Shown here: piece by piece, positions 1 to 9,194 of the stretch | Position numbering within the stretch: position 1 is the first letter of the stretch | How the letters are laid out: every line of letters begins with the position of its first letter | Source: Diatrype stigma | Lineage: Eukaryota > Ascomycota > Sordariomycetes > Xylariales > Diatrypaceae | Reading direction: 5' to 3' | DNA length: 64,000 bases | Assembly (NCBI GenBank): GCA_022225965.2 | Contig: JAKJXP020000162.1 | Location: forward strand, 1-64,000 | Position numbers and translations under genes: made by a program | The notes under the pieces: model-generated | Database searches by the model: none | The model's input: only the letters and a program-made list of their open reading frames with translations | Told to the model about the DNA's origin: nothing

Positions 1-119
1 CGTCATGTTGTTGTTTTGTTGAAGTTTGAAATAATAGGGTGGTTGGAAGCGCGATGGATTTAAACGCGTCGCGACCCGCCAAGTGGGGTGTGCACAAATT
101 TCAATTCACAGGAATTTAC

Positions 120-400
120 TTGGTGAGAGTCTCAACACTATCATTGACCGCATTGACGACCTCTGGGCTTTTGCTTATGCTTGGTTTGCATCCATGTCTA
201 TGTGTGATCACGAACACATGTTAAACAAGTTCGAGACATGGACTTGGTAGTTGGTTAAGTACGAACCTTGAGACAGCCACAACACCAGCGATGTCGAGAG
301 AGTTGCCGTCGATGACAAGCTTGCCATGTTGTCGGTAGCGTTCCAGACTTTTCCATATGGCTTTGGTTTGATCCAGATGCGGGTGAGGTCTTTCATCCAT
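120..400 (-). CDS. Aromatic amino-acid lyase (PAL family), 5' part only, runs off the window
   Basis: Two exons can be joined on the minus strand: 400..267 and 197..120. Intron 266..198 has donor GTTCGT and acceptor TAG, and AG+A restores an Arg codon. The joined peptide reads through VIDGNSLDIAGVVAVS and then RHGCKPSISKSPEVV. This is the N-terminal pattern of fungal phenylalanine/histidine ammonia-lyase-type enzymes, which deaminate an aromatic amino acid (PAL: phenylalanine to trans-cinnamate) with an MIO cofactor. A further donor (GTAAAT) follows position 120, and the rest of the gene, including the MIO Ala-Ser-Gly triad, lies outside the window. The start ATG at 400 is the first in-frame ATG, but an upstream exon is possible. 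Family assignment rests on about 70 residues, so the substrate cannot be told. Confidence 0.6.
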
Positions 401-2267
401 GATTGGCTTAACTTTGGAGGTAGGATAAATCGATGGGAGGTCTATAGGCTCGGCGTGGAGATCCTTATGCACTGGAAGGTTGTCAGAATCTAGCGTTCCG
501 AGGTGGGAGCTAGCAATTAGCCGACAACTGAAAATATATCTATGACGACAAGGTCAAATATATACTGTGTAAACAAGAAGAACGAGTCTGGACCATACTA
601 ACTCAACACCTGACTAGTAACATCGAGTTCGCAAGGCGTCGTGCAGTATTATAGCAGCAGCGTCACCATCATCATTCATCGAATTCCCAGCCTTCACAAT
701 CCACCGATATCCGCTCGTTGTATCGGATTCACCGACTTTCCGGGGTCCCTACGGAATCAAGCTTTTCTTTCAATGGGACTATCTTCGAAGTTATGAGCAC
801 CTTTCATTGGGCGCTGCGGAAGTGCCAAGAGAGACTGCATGGAAGCCTACGCCATTGGTATATAACTGAGCCGCACTATAGTAAGTGGATTGTTCCGAAT
901 TCTTACTACTATGTATGCCAACCCCCTTTTCGTGCCACGCATGAAAAGCTGCTCCTGCAGGAGCTTGATGATCAACACTGCACAACTCCCGCTCGGAGCC
1001 GAGTTCCGGAGATTTTGGGCCTCCTTCCGTTACCCAAACAGTCTTCGTGAGAAGAGGTAGCATCATAGGAGGTTAATTCTTTAATATATGTGGTACTTTG
1101 AATGGATACTGCAAGGATAACTTGTCCCACTGGGTACATCCCTGCGTGCAATGGCGGAGAGGTGATATGCTATTTACTGTCCCAAAGCCTCGGGATGCTT
1201 CTAGACTGTACTATAACAACTGATGTCTCAGTATAACCTATGCCGGTGGTATTCAAGTCTCAGGAGTATACGCGTCAAATGGGAATATAATAAGCGGGGC
1301 CGTCACGTCCTCGTCTTAGATTAGCTATAAATTCAATGGCTAATATGCCGAGTGCACAAGCCCTGTTGCTGCTTTCATGGTAGGAGACCGTCGAAAGAAA
1401 TTGGATATCAACGTCTACACCAAAAACCCGCGTTACAACTGCAACCTGGTTCTGTTCTGTTTCAAGTGATGTAGTGCTCAGTTTCGCAACAACGGCAAAC
1501 TGCAGCCATGTTCCTAGCAGTGGTCTCACTCTGGGTGTAGGTTCTGGTGTTTCCTCCACTAAGGTTACATATTTTGAGAACATCATGAACATGAGAGCTT
1601 ATATCGTGTGAATATTGTCAGTTGCATGAGATCAAAGGGTGAGGCTTAGTTGCTAAATACCAGCGTACACACAGACTACGTTGAAGTCTCGTATACCTAA
1701 TAAGTAGACCTACATGAGTAATTGTGAAAAAAGGTCGCAGAAGCATATATCCAACCACTAGTACGATCAGACTGTATATATATGGAGAAGATTATCATAT
1801 AAAGAAGATCGATTCTCAAGAGTAGATTACGATGATCGATGCTTCAAGTGACGAGGGAAACAGTAATTATGAAGCGAGCTGTTGTTTCCACATTACGCAG
1901 TTACCAGTGCACGTGGCGAAACGTTTAGACTTCTGGTAACATTACGAGCTTGTCATACGTCTCCCATTTACGCGATATCGAAAGCAGGAGTTTGATTTAA
2001 ACTAGGTAAGGCGCTGAGATATACGTTTTGAAACAACGCGGTAAGAATATACGGCTTGGATGAAAGCCCCGCCTCTATCATGAACATGAAGTGTATGTAT
2101 ACGCCTTCTAAGCGGCTATGGATCGCTCGATCATACTTGATCATGCCAAAGAGAAGACCGAATACACAGGAAGATTGCAAAACCGAGCGTTACAGTATTA
2201 CGTATCTATAATCTATACCACGTTCTCACACCGTATGAACAATGAAACCAGCCCAACCATCTTACTC
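401..2267. other. Intergenic, no supported gene
   Basis: This holds the presumed promoter of the lyase gene and the 3' flank of the thioesterase. Short open frames here (for example 718-1050 +, 1275-1592 -) show no recognisable domain and no convincing splice structure. Confidence 0.5.
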
Positions 2268-3488
2268 TTACAGCACAGCCTTCTCCTCCCCCCTCCCCCC
2301 CTTATTCTTATCCGGCGCCGGCGCCGGCGCCGGTCTCAAGATGCCCTGCTGCGTCATGCTCGCCACCAGCCGGCCCCCCTCGTCGAACAGGCGGCCCTCG
2401 CCATACGAGCGGCCCGCGCCCGCCGCGTGCGCGACGCGGTCCCGGACGTGCCAGCGGCGCATGTCGACGTCGGGCGTCAGGATGCGCAGCGCGAAGTCCA
2501 GCGACGACGCGGCCCCGGCGTCCGCGAAGCCGCGGTGGCCGTGCACGAGCGGGAGGAAGGCCAGCCCGCCGTCCATCAGGAACGCGAGCGCCGCGCAGTG
2601 CTCGCCGTGCGTCCGGAGCGCCCTGCCCTGCCTCTGTTCCTGTTCCTCGCCAGCACCGCTACTACTATTGTTCCTGCTACTGGTATCGGGAAGGGTGGTG
2701 GCGGCAGGCCGCGCCCGGTACCACTCGGCCGACGACCGCGCCGTCAGCGGCAGCGCGTCCTGGTCCGTGGGCACGTGGCGCGCCCACCCCAGGTTCTGGC
2801 CCGACATGCCCTCGCGGCAGAACCGCATCTCGAAGTAGCGGTCGTGGCCGTCGAACATGGTGGCGAACTCGCGCGGCGTCTCCCGCGCGGCGTCGCTGAG
2901 GTGCCCCGCGCGCGTCAGCTCCGCCTCTAGCTCTTGCCGGGTGGGACACGTGGCTGCCGGGGACGACTGAGTGGTGGTGGTAGTGGTAGGCGGCGCGGCG
3001 TAAGGCCGGCTCGGCGCCGCCGAGAACGTCATCAGGGCGTCCTCGACGACGTGGAAGTCGGCGATCAGCTCGAGGCAGACGCGCTCTTGCAGCTTCGGTT
3101 CACCATCACCGCCACTACCACCAGCCACATCCTTCCGCCGCTGGGGCTGCAGCTGGGAGACGCGCACGCGGCGCGTGGCGAAGGACCGCGTGTCGCGGGT
3201 GCGGGTGACGGAGCACCGGAAGGGCTGATCGGTGGTGGCCGGGCCGAGGAAGTGGCCGACAACCGAGTACAGGCGGTGGGTGGCCTCCGGGACGGCAGCC
3301 CGGGCGGCGGCGTGCACGGCGACCGAGATGGCGCAGCCGCCGTAGGCGATGGGGAGGCGGTTGCCCATGCGGATTGGCAGCGAGGTGGACGTGAACGTGA
3401 ACTCGCCTTCTTCCTTCCCGGGGGATGATTCCACCAGTTCGACGCCTACCTGGTCGGCAATAGTTATTGGGGATGAGGGTGATGCCAT
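2268..3488 (-). CDS. Acyl-CoA thioesterase, TesB/ACOT8 type (double hotdog)
   Basis: A single-exon frame of 406 residues starts at the ATG at 3488 (MASPSSPITI). Family enzymes hydrolyse acyl-CoA to free fatty acid and CoA, often in peroxisomes. The first hotdog half holds the segment MGNRLPIAYGGCAISVA followed by HRLYSVVGHFLGPATTDQPF. The second half ends with SYGEGRLFDEGGRLVASMTQQG, matching the TesB C-terminal strand, where a Gln near the end is catalytic. Two low-complexity insertions (a Thr/Ser-rich run near residue 170 and a Ser/Gly/Glu-rich run near 275) separate the conserved blocks. The C-terminus is EKAVL, which is not a clear PTS1, so peroxisomal targeting is not shown. GC content is high. 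The stop lies in a GGCGCC/poly-C low-complexity stretch encoding an Ala-Pro repeat. Confidence 0.82.
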   Translation of the reverse strand: MASPSSPITIADQVGVELVESSPGKEEGEFTFTSTSLPIRMGNRLPIAYGGCAISVAVHAAARAAVPEATHRLYSVVGHFLGPATTDQPFRCSVTRTRDTRSFATRRVRVSQLQPQRRKDVAGGSGGDGEPKLQERVCLELIADFHVVEDALMTFSAAPSRPYAAPPTTTTTTQSSPAATCPTRQELEAELTRAGHLSDAARETPREFATMFDGHDRYFEMRFCREGMSGQNLGWARHVPTDQDALPLTARSSAEWYRARPAATTLPDTSSRNNSSSGAGEEQEQRQGRALRTHGEHCAALAFLMDGGLAFLPLVHGHRGFADAGAASSLDFALRILTPDVDMRRWHVRDRVAHAAGAGRSYGEGRLFDEGGRLVASMTQQGILRPAPAPAPDKNKGGRGEEKAVL

Positions 3489-4423
3489 GGTTGCTTATTG
3501 TATGGTGGTGGTGGTGGTGGTGGCTACGCTTGATCTTAATCTAATAAGTACCAGTTAACTAGGTAGACATAAACAAGAGGTAGTAACTTGTAGTTCATAT
3601 ATATGCATCTAGAAACACGTTATAACTCGCTAAGTATCAACAATATGTATAAGACAATGCGCTCGTCATGATGAAAGCCCGTGACGCTTCATATGCTTTG
3701 ACCATAGAGATGGTGTAATAACAATATGATAGTAGTACTTTGTAAGTTGCTGATTCATGGCTCAGCTATTCTCATTCTCGGCTTTGCTGCGAACCAAAAC
3801 CTCGGTAAGATCAACAGACCCACTTCGATAACCCGCCTACATAGACTAACCCCAGACCAGCTGGCCCGCTTCAATGCCGAAATCCAGGGGTTAGTTTCTT
3901 ACCTAGGTACAAGTACAGCTTCGTTTTATTCTACGGCGTTCCTATCTCACCAGAGATGGTTTGGAGCTAAGGGCGGGTGAATAGCTACAGTTGCGATATG
4001 GTTCATGATTGACAGGAGGACCATAAACAGGACCATAAGCAAGAATACGCGGGCAGGCAGGCTTCCGATACGACATAGGTACCTCGTATCGCACAACGAG
4101 GGGTCACGGCAGCGGGCACATTGGTATTTGATGAGCGTGATATTCTCCCATACCTCTCTTCCATAGCACCTTTTCCACCTCTATCCCTAATAAACACGTC
4201 CGGCTCCTTTCTTATGTACCATCCATACCGGACACATACCTACAATCCCCAGTCGCCGCCCAGAAACCCCATCTCTCCCAATTTTTATGTGCATGAACAC
4301 AACGATACGCCCGGTACCATCCCTTCCATAGGCATTTATACGACCAGCTTATACCCCTATCCTACACACCCCAGCTCACCACCACGTCATAGTCTAATCC
4401 TCTGCTAGGTAGGCTGAACTTGA
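3489..4423. other. Intergenic; (GGT)n repeat at 3504-3523
   Basis: The upstream region of the thioesterase contains a GGT microsatellite 16 bases beyond its ATG (CAC repeats in the transcribed sense). The frame 3726-3980 (+) has no recognisable family. A short direct repeat (AGGACCATAA) occurs around 4016-4040. No gene is supported. Confidence 0.5.
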
Positions 4424-5296
4424 TCACCGCCTGTCATTATGCAGGAGCAACAAGGCCGTGAAAGCGATGACAAAAGCAAATCGCGAGAGGCCTTCTGACG
4501 ATGATGATGCCGCGGCGCCGCCCTCGGCGGACTCGGTAGGCGACGCGCTGCCGTCGGTGCCGTCGGGGCCGCCCCCCGCCGTGGGATCCAGGTGTTGGTA
4601 GCTGGCGGACCAGCCCAGCGGCGTGTACCAGAGGATGGTCGTCGCGACCGCGGCGGCAGCCGCTTCCACGTGGAGTTTGGTCTTGGCAGCAACTGTCCCC
4701 GCCACTACCGCCGCCGCCGTCGTCGTCGTCGATGTCTCCTTCGCCTTGGGTGACTCCGTCGTCGTCGTCGTCTCTGCTTCTTCCTCCGTCGTCGTCGTCT
4801 CTGCTTCTGCCTCTGTCTCCGTCTCTGTCTCTGCATCTGTCTGTTCTTGCTTGTGCGATGACGTGATGGTGGGAGGCGGAGGAGATGAAGAAGGAGAAGG
4901 GGTCGGACTGATTGACGTTATTTTTATTGTCGTCTTGGTTTCTGCGATCTTTGTTGTCTCAGGATCCAAATGTGTGGACTCTTCGTCCTCACTGGAGCTT
5001 GAAGATAGACTGCTAGTCGATAGTGTTTTGGCTGAAGACGTGCTAGTGCCGCCTTTTGTATTACTACTGCTAGCACTGCTGCTGGCAGTCCTACTTCTAC
5101 TTGTCGTACTGTTGCCATCCGCGCGGACCTCGATAAGATCGCTCAACGCGTTCATGGGCGAGGTGAGCAGATTATTACCCATGGTCGCCTCGGGGTTGTA
5201 AGTAACCAAGGCTGCCGCATGCTCGGGGGTGTTCATCTGTTTGGTCGCTTCCACTACGCCTAAAACCACGGCGAGGAAAGCGATATAGGACTTCAT
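4424..5296 (-). CDS. Ser/Thr-rich secreted protein, probably GPI-anchored
   Basis: The single-exon frame has 290 residues. The first 17 or so residues (MKSYIAFLAVVLGVVEA) form a signal peptide. The body is a long Ser/Thr/Glu-rich, certainly disordered stalk with simple repeats (ETETETEAEAE near residue 155, runs of Thr and Ser). The C-terminus has a small-residue region (GGAAASSSSEG) followed by the hydrophobic segment FAFVIAFTALLLL, as in a GPI-attachment signal, although it ends with the polar NDRR. A role at the cell surface or in the wall is inferred from this architecture only. No enzymatic domain is visible. The repeat-coding DNA is GTC/CTG-rich and is prone to length change. The start is the only ATG giving a signal peptide. 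Confidence 0.6.
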   Translation of the reverse strand: MKSYIAFLAVVLGVVEATKQMNTPEHAAALVTYNPEATMGNNLLTSPMNALSDLIEVRADGNSTTSRSRTASSSASSSNTKGGTSTSSAKTLSTSSLSSSSSEDEESTHLDPETTKIAETKTTIKITSISPTPSPSSSPPPPTITSSHKQEQTDAETETETEAEAETTTTEEEAETTTTTESPKAKETSTTTTAAAVVAGTVAAKTKLHVEAAAAAVATTILWYTPLGWSASYQHLDPTAGGGPDGTDGSASPTESAEGGAAASSSSEGLSRFAFVIAFTALLLLHNDRR

Positions 5297-6814
5297 GGTG
5301 ATCTGATGCTCTGGACCGAGTGTGAGCTGGAGCCAGTTGTTTCGGGATGAACCAGTTGTGATGTGCGCTGAAGATCGTTGTTGACATAGACTTGCCCAAG
5401 GAAAGTTCGCCTGTTCTATCTAGATGGAACGTGCCTTTTAACGCGCCACCGAAATAGAATAGTCTTCGGCCCCAAGAACTGTGACTAAACCTTCCCAGCT
5501 GCATTTCGGCCGAGACGACGTTGGTGTCCCCAAGCTCTGGACTCGTGCGGCGAAAGTTCAAAGTCTAAATGTGCCATGAAGACGAGCCCTAATTTCAAGT
5601 GTTCTCTCAGGTCAGAACGCTGGGCATACGGCCTCTAAGATGTCCCATCAGTGGTGTATCATCAGGGTTGGTCAAATGATTTCCAGATCTACGGAGACAT
5701 CAGCATCCGTGTGAATGTGTCCTGACCAAAGGACGGGACTTTGTATGTGAAAATTGAGCCAGCTCGATGGCCCACCAGGGTCAACTCACAGGACCGAGCC
5801 ATTTGATGCTCGCCTAGTTGGTTTGATTAGAACCCTGTGAACACGGACGCCGAGGTGATGGTAGGTTTCCTAAGAACAGAAGTCCTAGTGGCATACCGCA
5901 GAATCCTGGGGGTTGTACGGAGTCAAAATCTTGGGATGACTTTGTCAAACAGAGTTGCAGCATAAGAAGTGACGAACATATTTTGTGTGGTCACTGGCAA
6001 TTGAATTCAAATCATGTCATCGATACTGCACTGGGTCAACATTCCAGGCAAGAGGTTGTATGATGTTAGTAACCATTCTGACCGCTGCATTGAAATAGCC
6101 TGAGCTCTGAAGTCAGGTCTTCATACAAGTAACCGATATGAAGTCCGGCGGTGACAGAAAGCAGGCAGGGTTGGTCAGTCCCGAGTACTTGGGTTTAGTG
6201 TTTAGCAGAGGTTTGTGATCCATGTTGGGCGTTTGCCTTGAAACCTTGAAGGTTGAGTAGAGTAGGAGACTTGGTGATGTAGAAGGTCTGAGGCCATGCA
6301 GAATTGTTTGTCCTTCTCACGTAAATGACGTACACACATGCACAGTAATGAGAATAAACAACAGTATATTTTGTATCAACACGTATAACTAGGTACTATG
6401 TATTTGAAGTCGAAGAAATAACCAGTAGTAGCCTTCATAAAGCGAGAGCATGTGATAGGAAAGACAATCCGTATCAGTGTCAGTCGTGACTCCAGTCACC
6501 ACCCAAGAACATACAGGCAGCCCCACCACGGATAAGATAAACTACTAGCACTCATCAGCTGCCAGCAGCTGAGAGCCCCCCGAGACCCCACAGTTATCTC
6601 CAAAAGCGATAAGCAAGGGGAAGAAAAAAAGATTTCGGGAGACAGAAAGTCGAAGCTCCAATCAAGAGCTCCAACCTCACCTTATTTATCATTATCACCA
6701 AATTCCCCATCGACAACCGCAAGAACGACGACAACATCCAATCCCTTACGCTATATCCCGCTCCGGTCACCACCTCCACCACCGCAAATAATCAGATAAG
6801 ACCCCAAAGTCGCC
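5297..6814. other. Intergenic, 1.5 kb, no gene seen
   Basis: This region holds divergent upstream sequences of the GPI-type protein gene (-) and NOP10 (+). No frame with domain content or a plausible exon chain was found. Confidence 0.5.
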
Positions 6815-7136
6815 ATGCATCTCATGTACACGATGGGCCCCGACGGCCGGCGCACCTACACGCTCAAGAAGGTGCTGCAGGGCGAGGTGACCAAGTCGGC
6901 GCACCCAGCGCGGTTCTCGCCCGACGACAAGTGGTCGCGGCAGCGCGTGACGCTCAAGCGGCGGTTCGGGCTTCTGTTGACGCAGCAGAGTGAGTGTTTC
7001 GCCCTTTCGTCCTTTTACCTCCGCTCGTCACTCGCCGCCCCCTTTTCCATCCCAAAGTAACCCACGAGAGAGCATCGTGGGTCTGTGAAACTGAACTAAC
7101 GGGGAAATAGAGAACAAGGTCGCCGAGACGCAGTAA
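6815..7136 (+). CDS. NOP10: H/ACA ribonucleoprotein subunit Nop10
   Basis: Exons are 6815..6989 and 7111..7136, encoding 66 residues. Intron 6990..7110 (121 nt) has donor GTGAGT, branch-like CTGAACTAAC and acceptor TAG; the split codon becomes AAG. The protein begins MHLMYT and contains [20 protein letters not shown] then [18 protein letters not shown], which is the near-invariant Nop10 core. Nop10 binds the Cbf5 pseudouridine synthase within box H/ACA snoRNPs (with Gar1 and Nhp2), guiding rRNA pseudouridylation in the nucleolus, and also telomerase RNA maturation in some lineages. Length is normal for the family. The second exon is very short (seven codons plus the stop), so automatic annotation may read into the intron instead. 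It faces NOB1, another ribosome-maturation gene. Confidence 0.95.
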
Positions 7137-7652
7137 GGCGGACAAGATAGACATGCCAGATCCACGGAACCGACGACTCCCACCCCATCCATCAGCTGCG
7201 AACTCGTCGACCGGCGGCGATGGCGGTGGTATTGACACGATGCAACCTACTGAGACGACGGAAATTCCGGGGTTTCAGTGACTACGTATGCCCTTTCAGT
7301 GTAGAGGCGGGGAAAGAAGAAGTGTCAGGCCGAAGATAGGAAACGGAGATGGAGTTTTTATGATTCCAACATGGCAGGCGTTCAGGGCGTCCAAGAAGTA
7401 CGGTGGTTTCCCGAGTATTGCGATAATCAGACACCTATCGGACATGAAGTACATACAAATTCTAGTTATGGACTGGTTCAAATGTGTTTTTTATATCATA
7501 AGTGAACTGGCAGGCATCCAGCCAGCCATCAAAATCAAGGCAAATCGTGGTATCAAAATTCATTGTAAAACCTGTGCGGTGCAATGTTTCTAGCATAATC
7601 TCATAATCTATCGACAGTCGATTGGGGGCAAAATCCGACCCCCTTGTTAAAC
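7137..7652. other. Short convergent 3' region between NOP10 and NOB1
   Basis: About 0.5 kb holds the 3' ends of both transcripts. No gene is seen. Confidence 0.5.
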
Positions 7653-9194
7653 CTAACGCCTTTTCCTCGCATTGACACTCCGGCCCGCGCCGACCTTGAT
7701 CTTGCCGCCCGGCCCGCCCCCCTTGCGATCCCCACTCAGTATGCTCGGCAGGTAGTCGTCGTCCCAGGGGTCGCGGCCGGACGCGGCCTTGCGCTGCTCG
7801 TCGCGCTTCTGGTTGACGTACTCCTTCTGGTCCTCGGCGAAGATGAGGTCGCGACCCCAGCCGCCCTGGCCGCCGGCGCGGGGCCCGGCGTCGCGGTGGG
7901 CCTTGCCGCTGGCGCTGCCGTGCACGGGCTTGGGCACGCTGTAGACGTTGCCGCGGTTGTTCCACTGCCAGCCCTTGGTCTTGAGGTGCAGCGTGAAGCC
8001 GCCCGTGGCCTGGTCGGTCGACGCGCTGACCCGCGTCAGCGTCGGCTGCCCGCAGCGCGGGCAGAACTGCTTCGACGTGTCCCGCGTCACCTGGAAGCAG
8101 CCGTGGCAGCGCAGCACCCACGTCTTGACCCGCGTGATGCGCGCCAGCGCCGGCGACACCAGGTTCAGGTTCATCCGCAGAAGCACGTTCTGCATCGCGT
8201 AGTCGGATGTGAGGAGGGCGACCTGCAGGAACCGCTGGATCGGCTGCGCGGGGGACTGCGCCGCCCGGTCCTTCTCCTGCTGCTGCTTGAGGTTCGATGG
8301 CGTAATCCAGCCTTCTTCGTCATCGTCCTCCTCTTCATCCCCTCCCGTAGTTGTCTCCCCTGCCTTTTCTGTCGTCGGTGTCGCATCTTGGTGTATACTG
8401 TCCTGCGCAGATGAGTCTGGCTCTGCCAAGCTTAGAGATTCAAGCTGATGTGCCACTTCTTCCTGTTGTACAACGGGCTCTGTCTGAGGTTGCGACTCTT
8501 CTTGCGACTGGTCGGGTGCTTGCGTCTCTGGTGAATCGTCTGCTGCCGGAGCAGCGTTCTCCTCATTCTGAGAAATCTCCTCTGATGAATCTGCCAACAC
8601 TGCTGGCTCTGCCTCCCCTTTCTTAGCATCAACCTCTGCACCCTCATCCGCTTCCGCTCCCGCTTCCACTCCTGCTTCCGCTTCTGCCTTTCCCGGTGCG
8701 CGGCCGTTCACGCCCTTCTGGCCCGGGGTGCTCCGCAGCCGCCAGTCGCCGCCGTTGCGCTCGCACTCGAGCTCGTAGGCCAGGGCCAGGAGCGCGATGT
8801 CGGGCCGACTGAGGACGTCGAGGTCGCCGGTGCGACGGGCGAAGTCGCGCACAAAGCGCACGCTGGCGGGCCGCGGCTCGCGCAGTTTCAGGAAGGGGAC
8901 GAGGGTGGTCTCCACGCGGGCCCGCGTGGCCGCGTCCCGGATCTCGGACTCGATCACGCTGGGGATGGTGTACAGCTCGTGCGCCTGCGCCAGCAGCGTG
9001 CTTACCGGCGGGTCATTCTTGATCAGCGGCCCGGCGTCGAGGATCAGGCTGTGTATCGGTTTCGTGGAGGGGGTGCTGGTGGGTGCCGGTGCTGCGGATG
9101 GTTCGATGGTGGTGGTGGGGGTCGTGGTCGTAGTTTCAGGAGAGGCAATCGCCGGTGGCGGCGTTGCCTCTTGGGGGCTTAATGTCGTCGCCAT
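7653..9194 (-). CDS. NOB1: 20S pre-rRNA D-site endonuclease Nob1
   Basis: The single-exon gene encodes 513 residues from the ATG at 9194. The frame stays open upstream but has no better start. A PIN nuclease domain begins at SLILDAGPLIKNDPP, with the metal-binding Asp at residue 53, and continues through PSVIESEIRDAATR and DLDVLSRPDIALLALAYELE. A long acidic low-complexity insert (about residues 180-320) precedes the C-terminal half (LTSDYAMQNVLLRMNL). A zinc ribbon follows: Cys363-x2-Cys366 and Cys378-x2-Cys381. The tail is WDDDYLPSILSGDRKGGG then a basic end. Nob1 cuts 20S pre-rRNA at site D in the cytoplasm to make mature 18S rRNA. It is convergent with NOP10. The insert is longer than in yeast Nob1 (about 460 residues), as is common in filamentous fungi. 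Confidence 0.95.
   Translation of the reverse strand: MATTLSPQEATPPPAIASPETTTTTPTTTIEPSAAPAPTSTPSTKPIHSLILDAGPLIKNDPPVSTLLAQAHELYTIPSVIESEIRDAATRARVETTLVPFLKLREPRPASVRFVRDFARRTGDLDVLSRPDIALLALAYELECERNGGDWRLRSTPGQKGVNGRAPGKAEAEAGVEAGAEADEGAEVDAKKGEAEPAVLADSSEEISQNEENAAPAADDSPETQAPDQSQEESQPQTEPVVQQEEVAHQLESLSLAEPDSSAQDSIHQDATPTTEKAGETTTGGDEEEDDDEEGWITPSNLKQQQEKDRAAQSPAQPIQRFLQVALLTSDYAMQNVLLRMNLNLVSPALARITRVKTWVLRCHGCFQVTRDTSKQFCPRCGQPTLTRVSASTDQATGGFTLHLKTKGWQWNNRGNVYSVPKPVHGSASGKAHRDAGPRAGGQGGWGRDLIFAEDQKEYVNQKRDEQRKAASGRDPWDDDYLPSILSGDRKGGGPGGKIKVGAGRSVNARKRR

Noticed and set aside
1275..1592. ATG-started minus frame of 105 codons
   Set aside because: No family resemblance and no exon neighbours. 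It is not distinguishable from a random open frame.
2118..2930. 270-codon + frame, Arg-rich
   Set aside because: Antisense shadow of the thioesterase gene with a high-GC codon pattern.
4623..5201. Long Val/Ser-rich frame on the + strand
   Set aside because: It is the antisense shadow of the repeat region of the Ser/Thr-rich protein gene.
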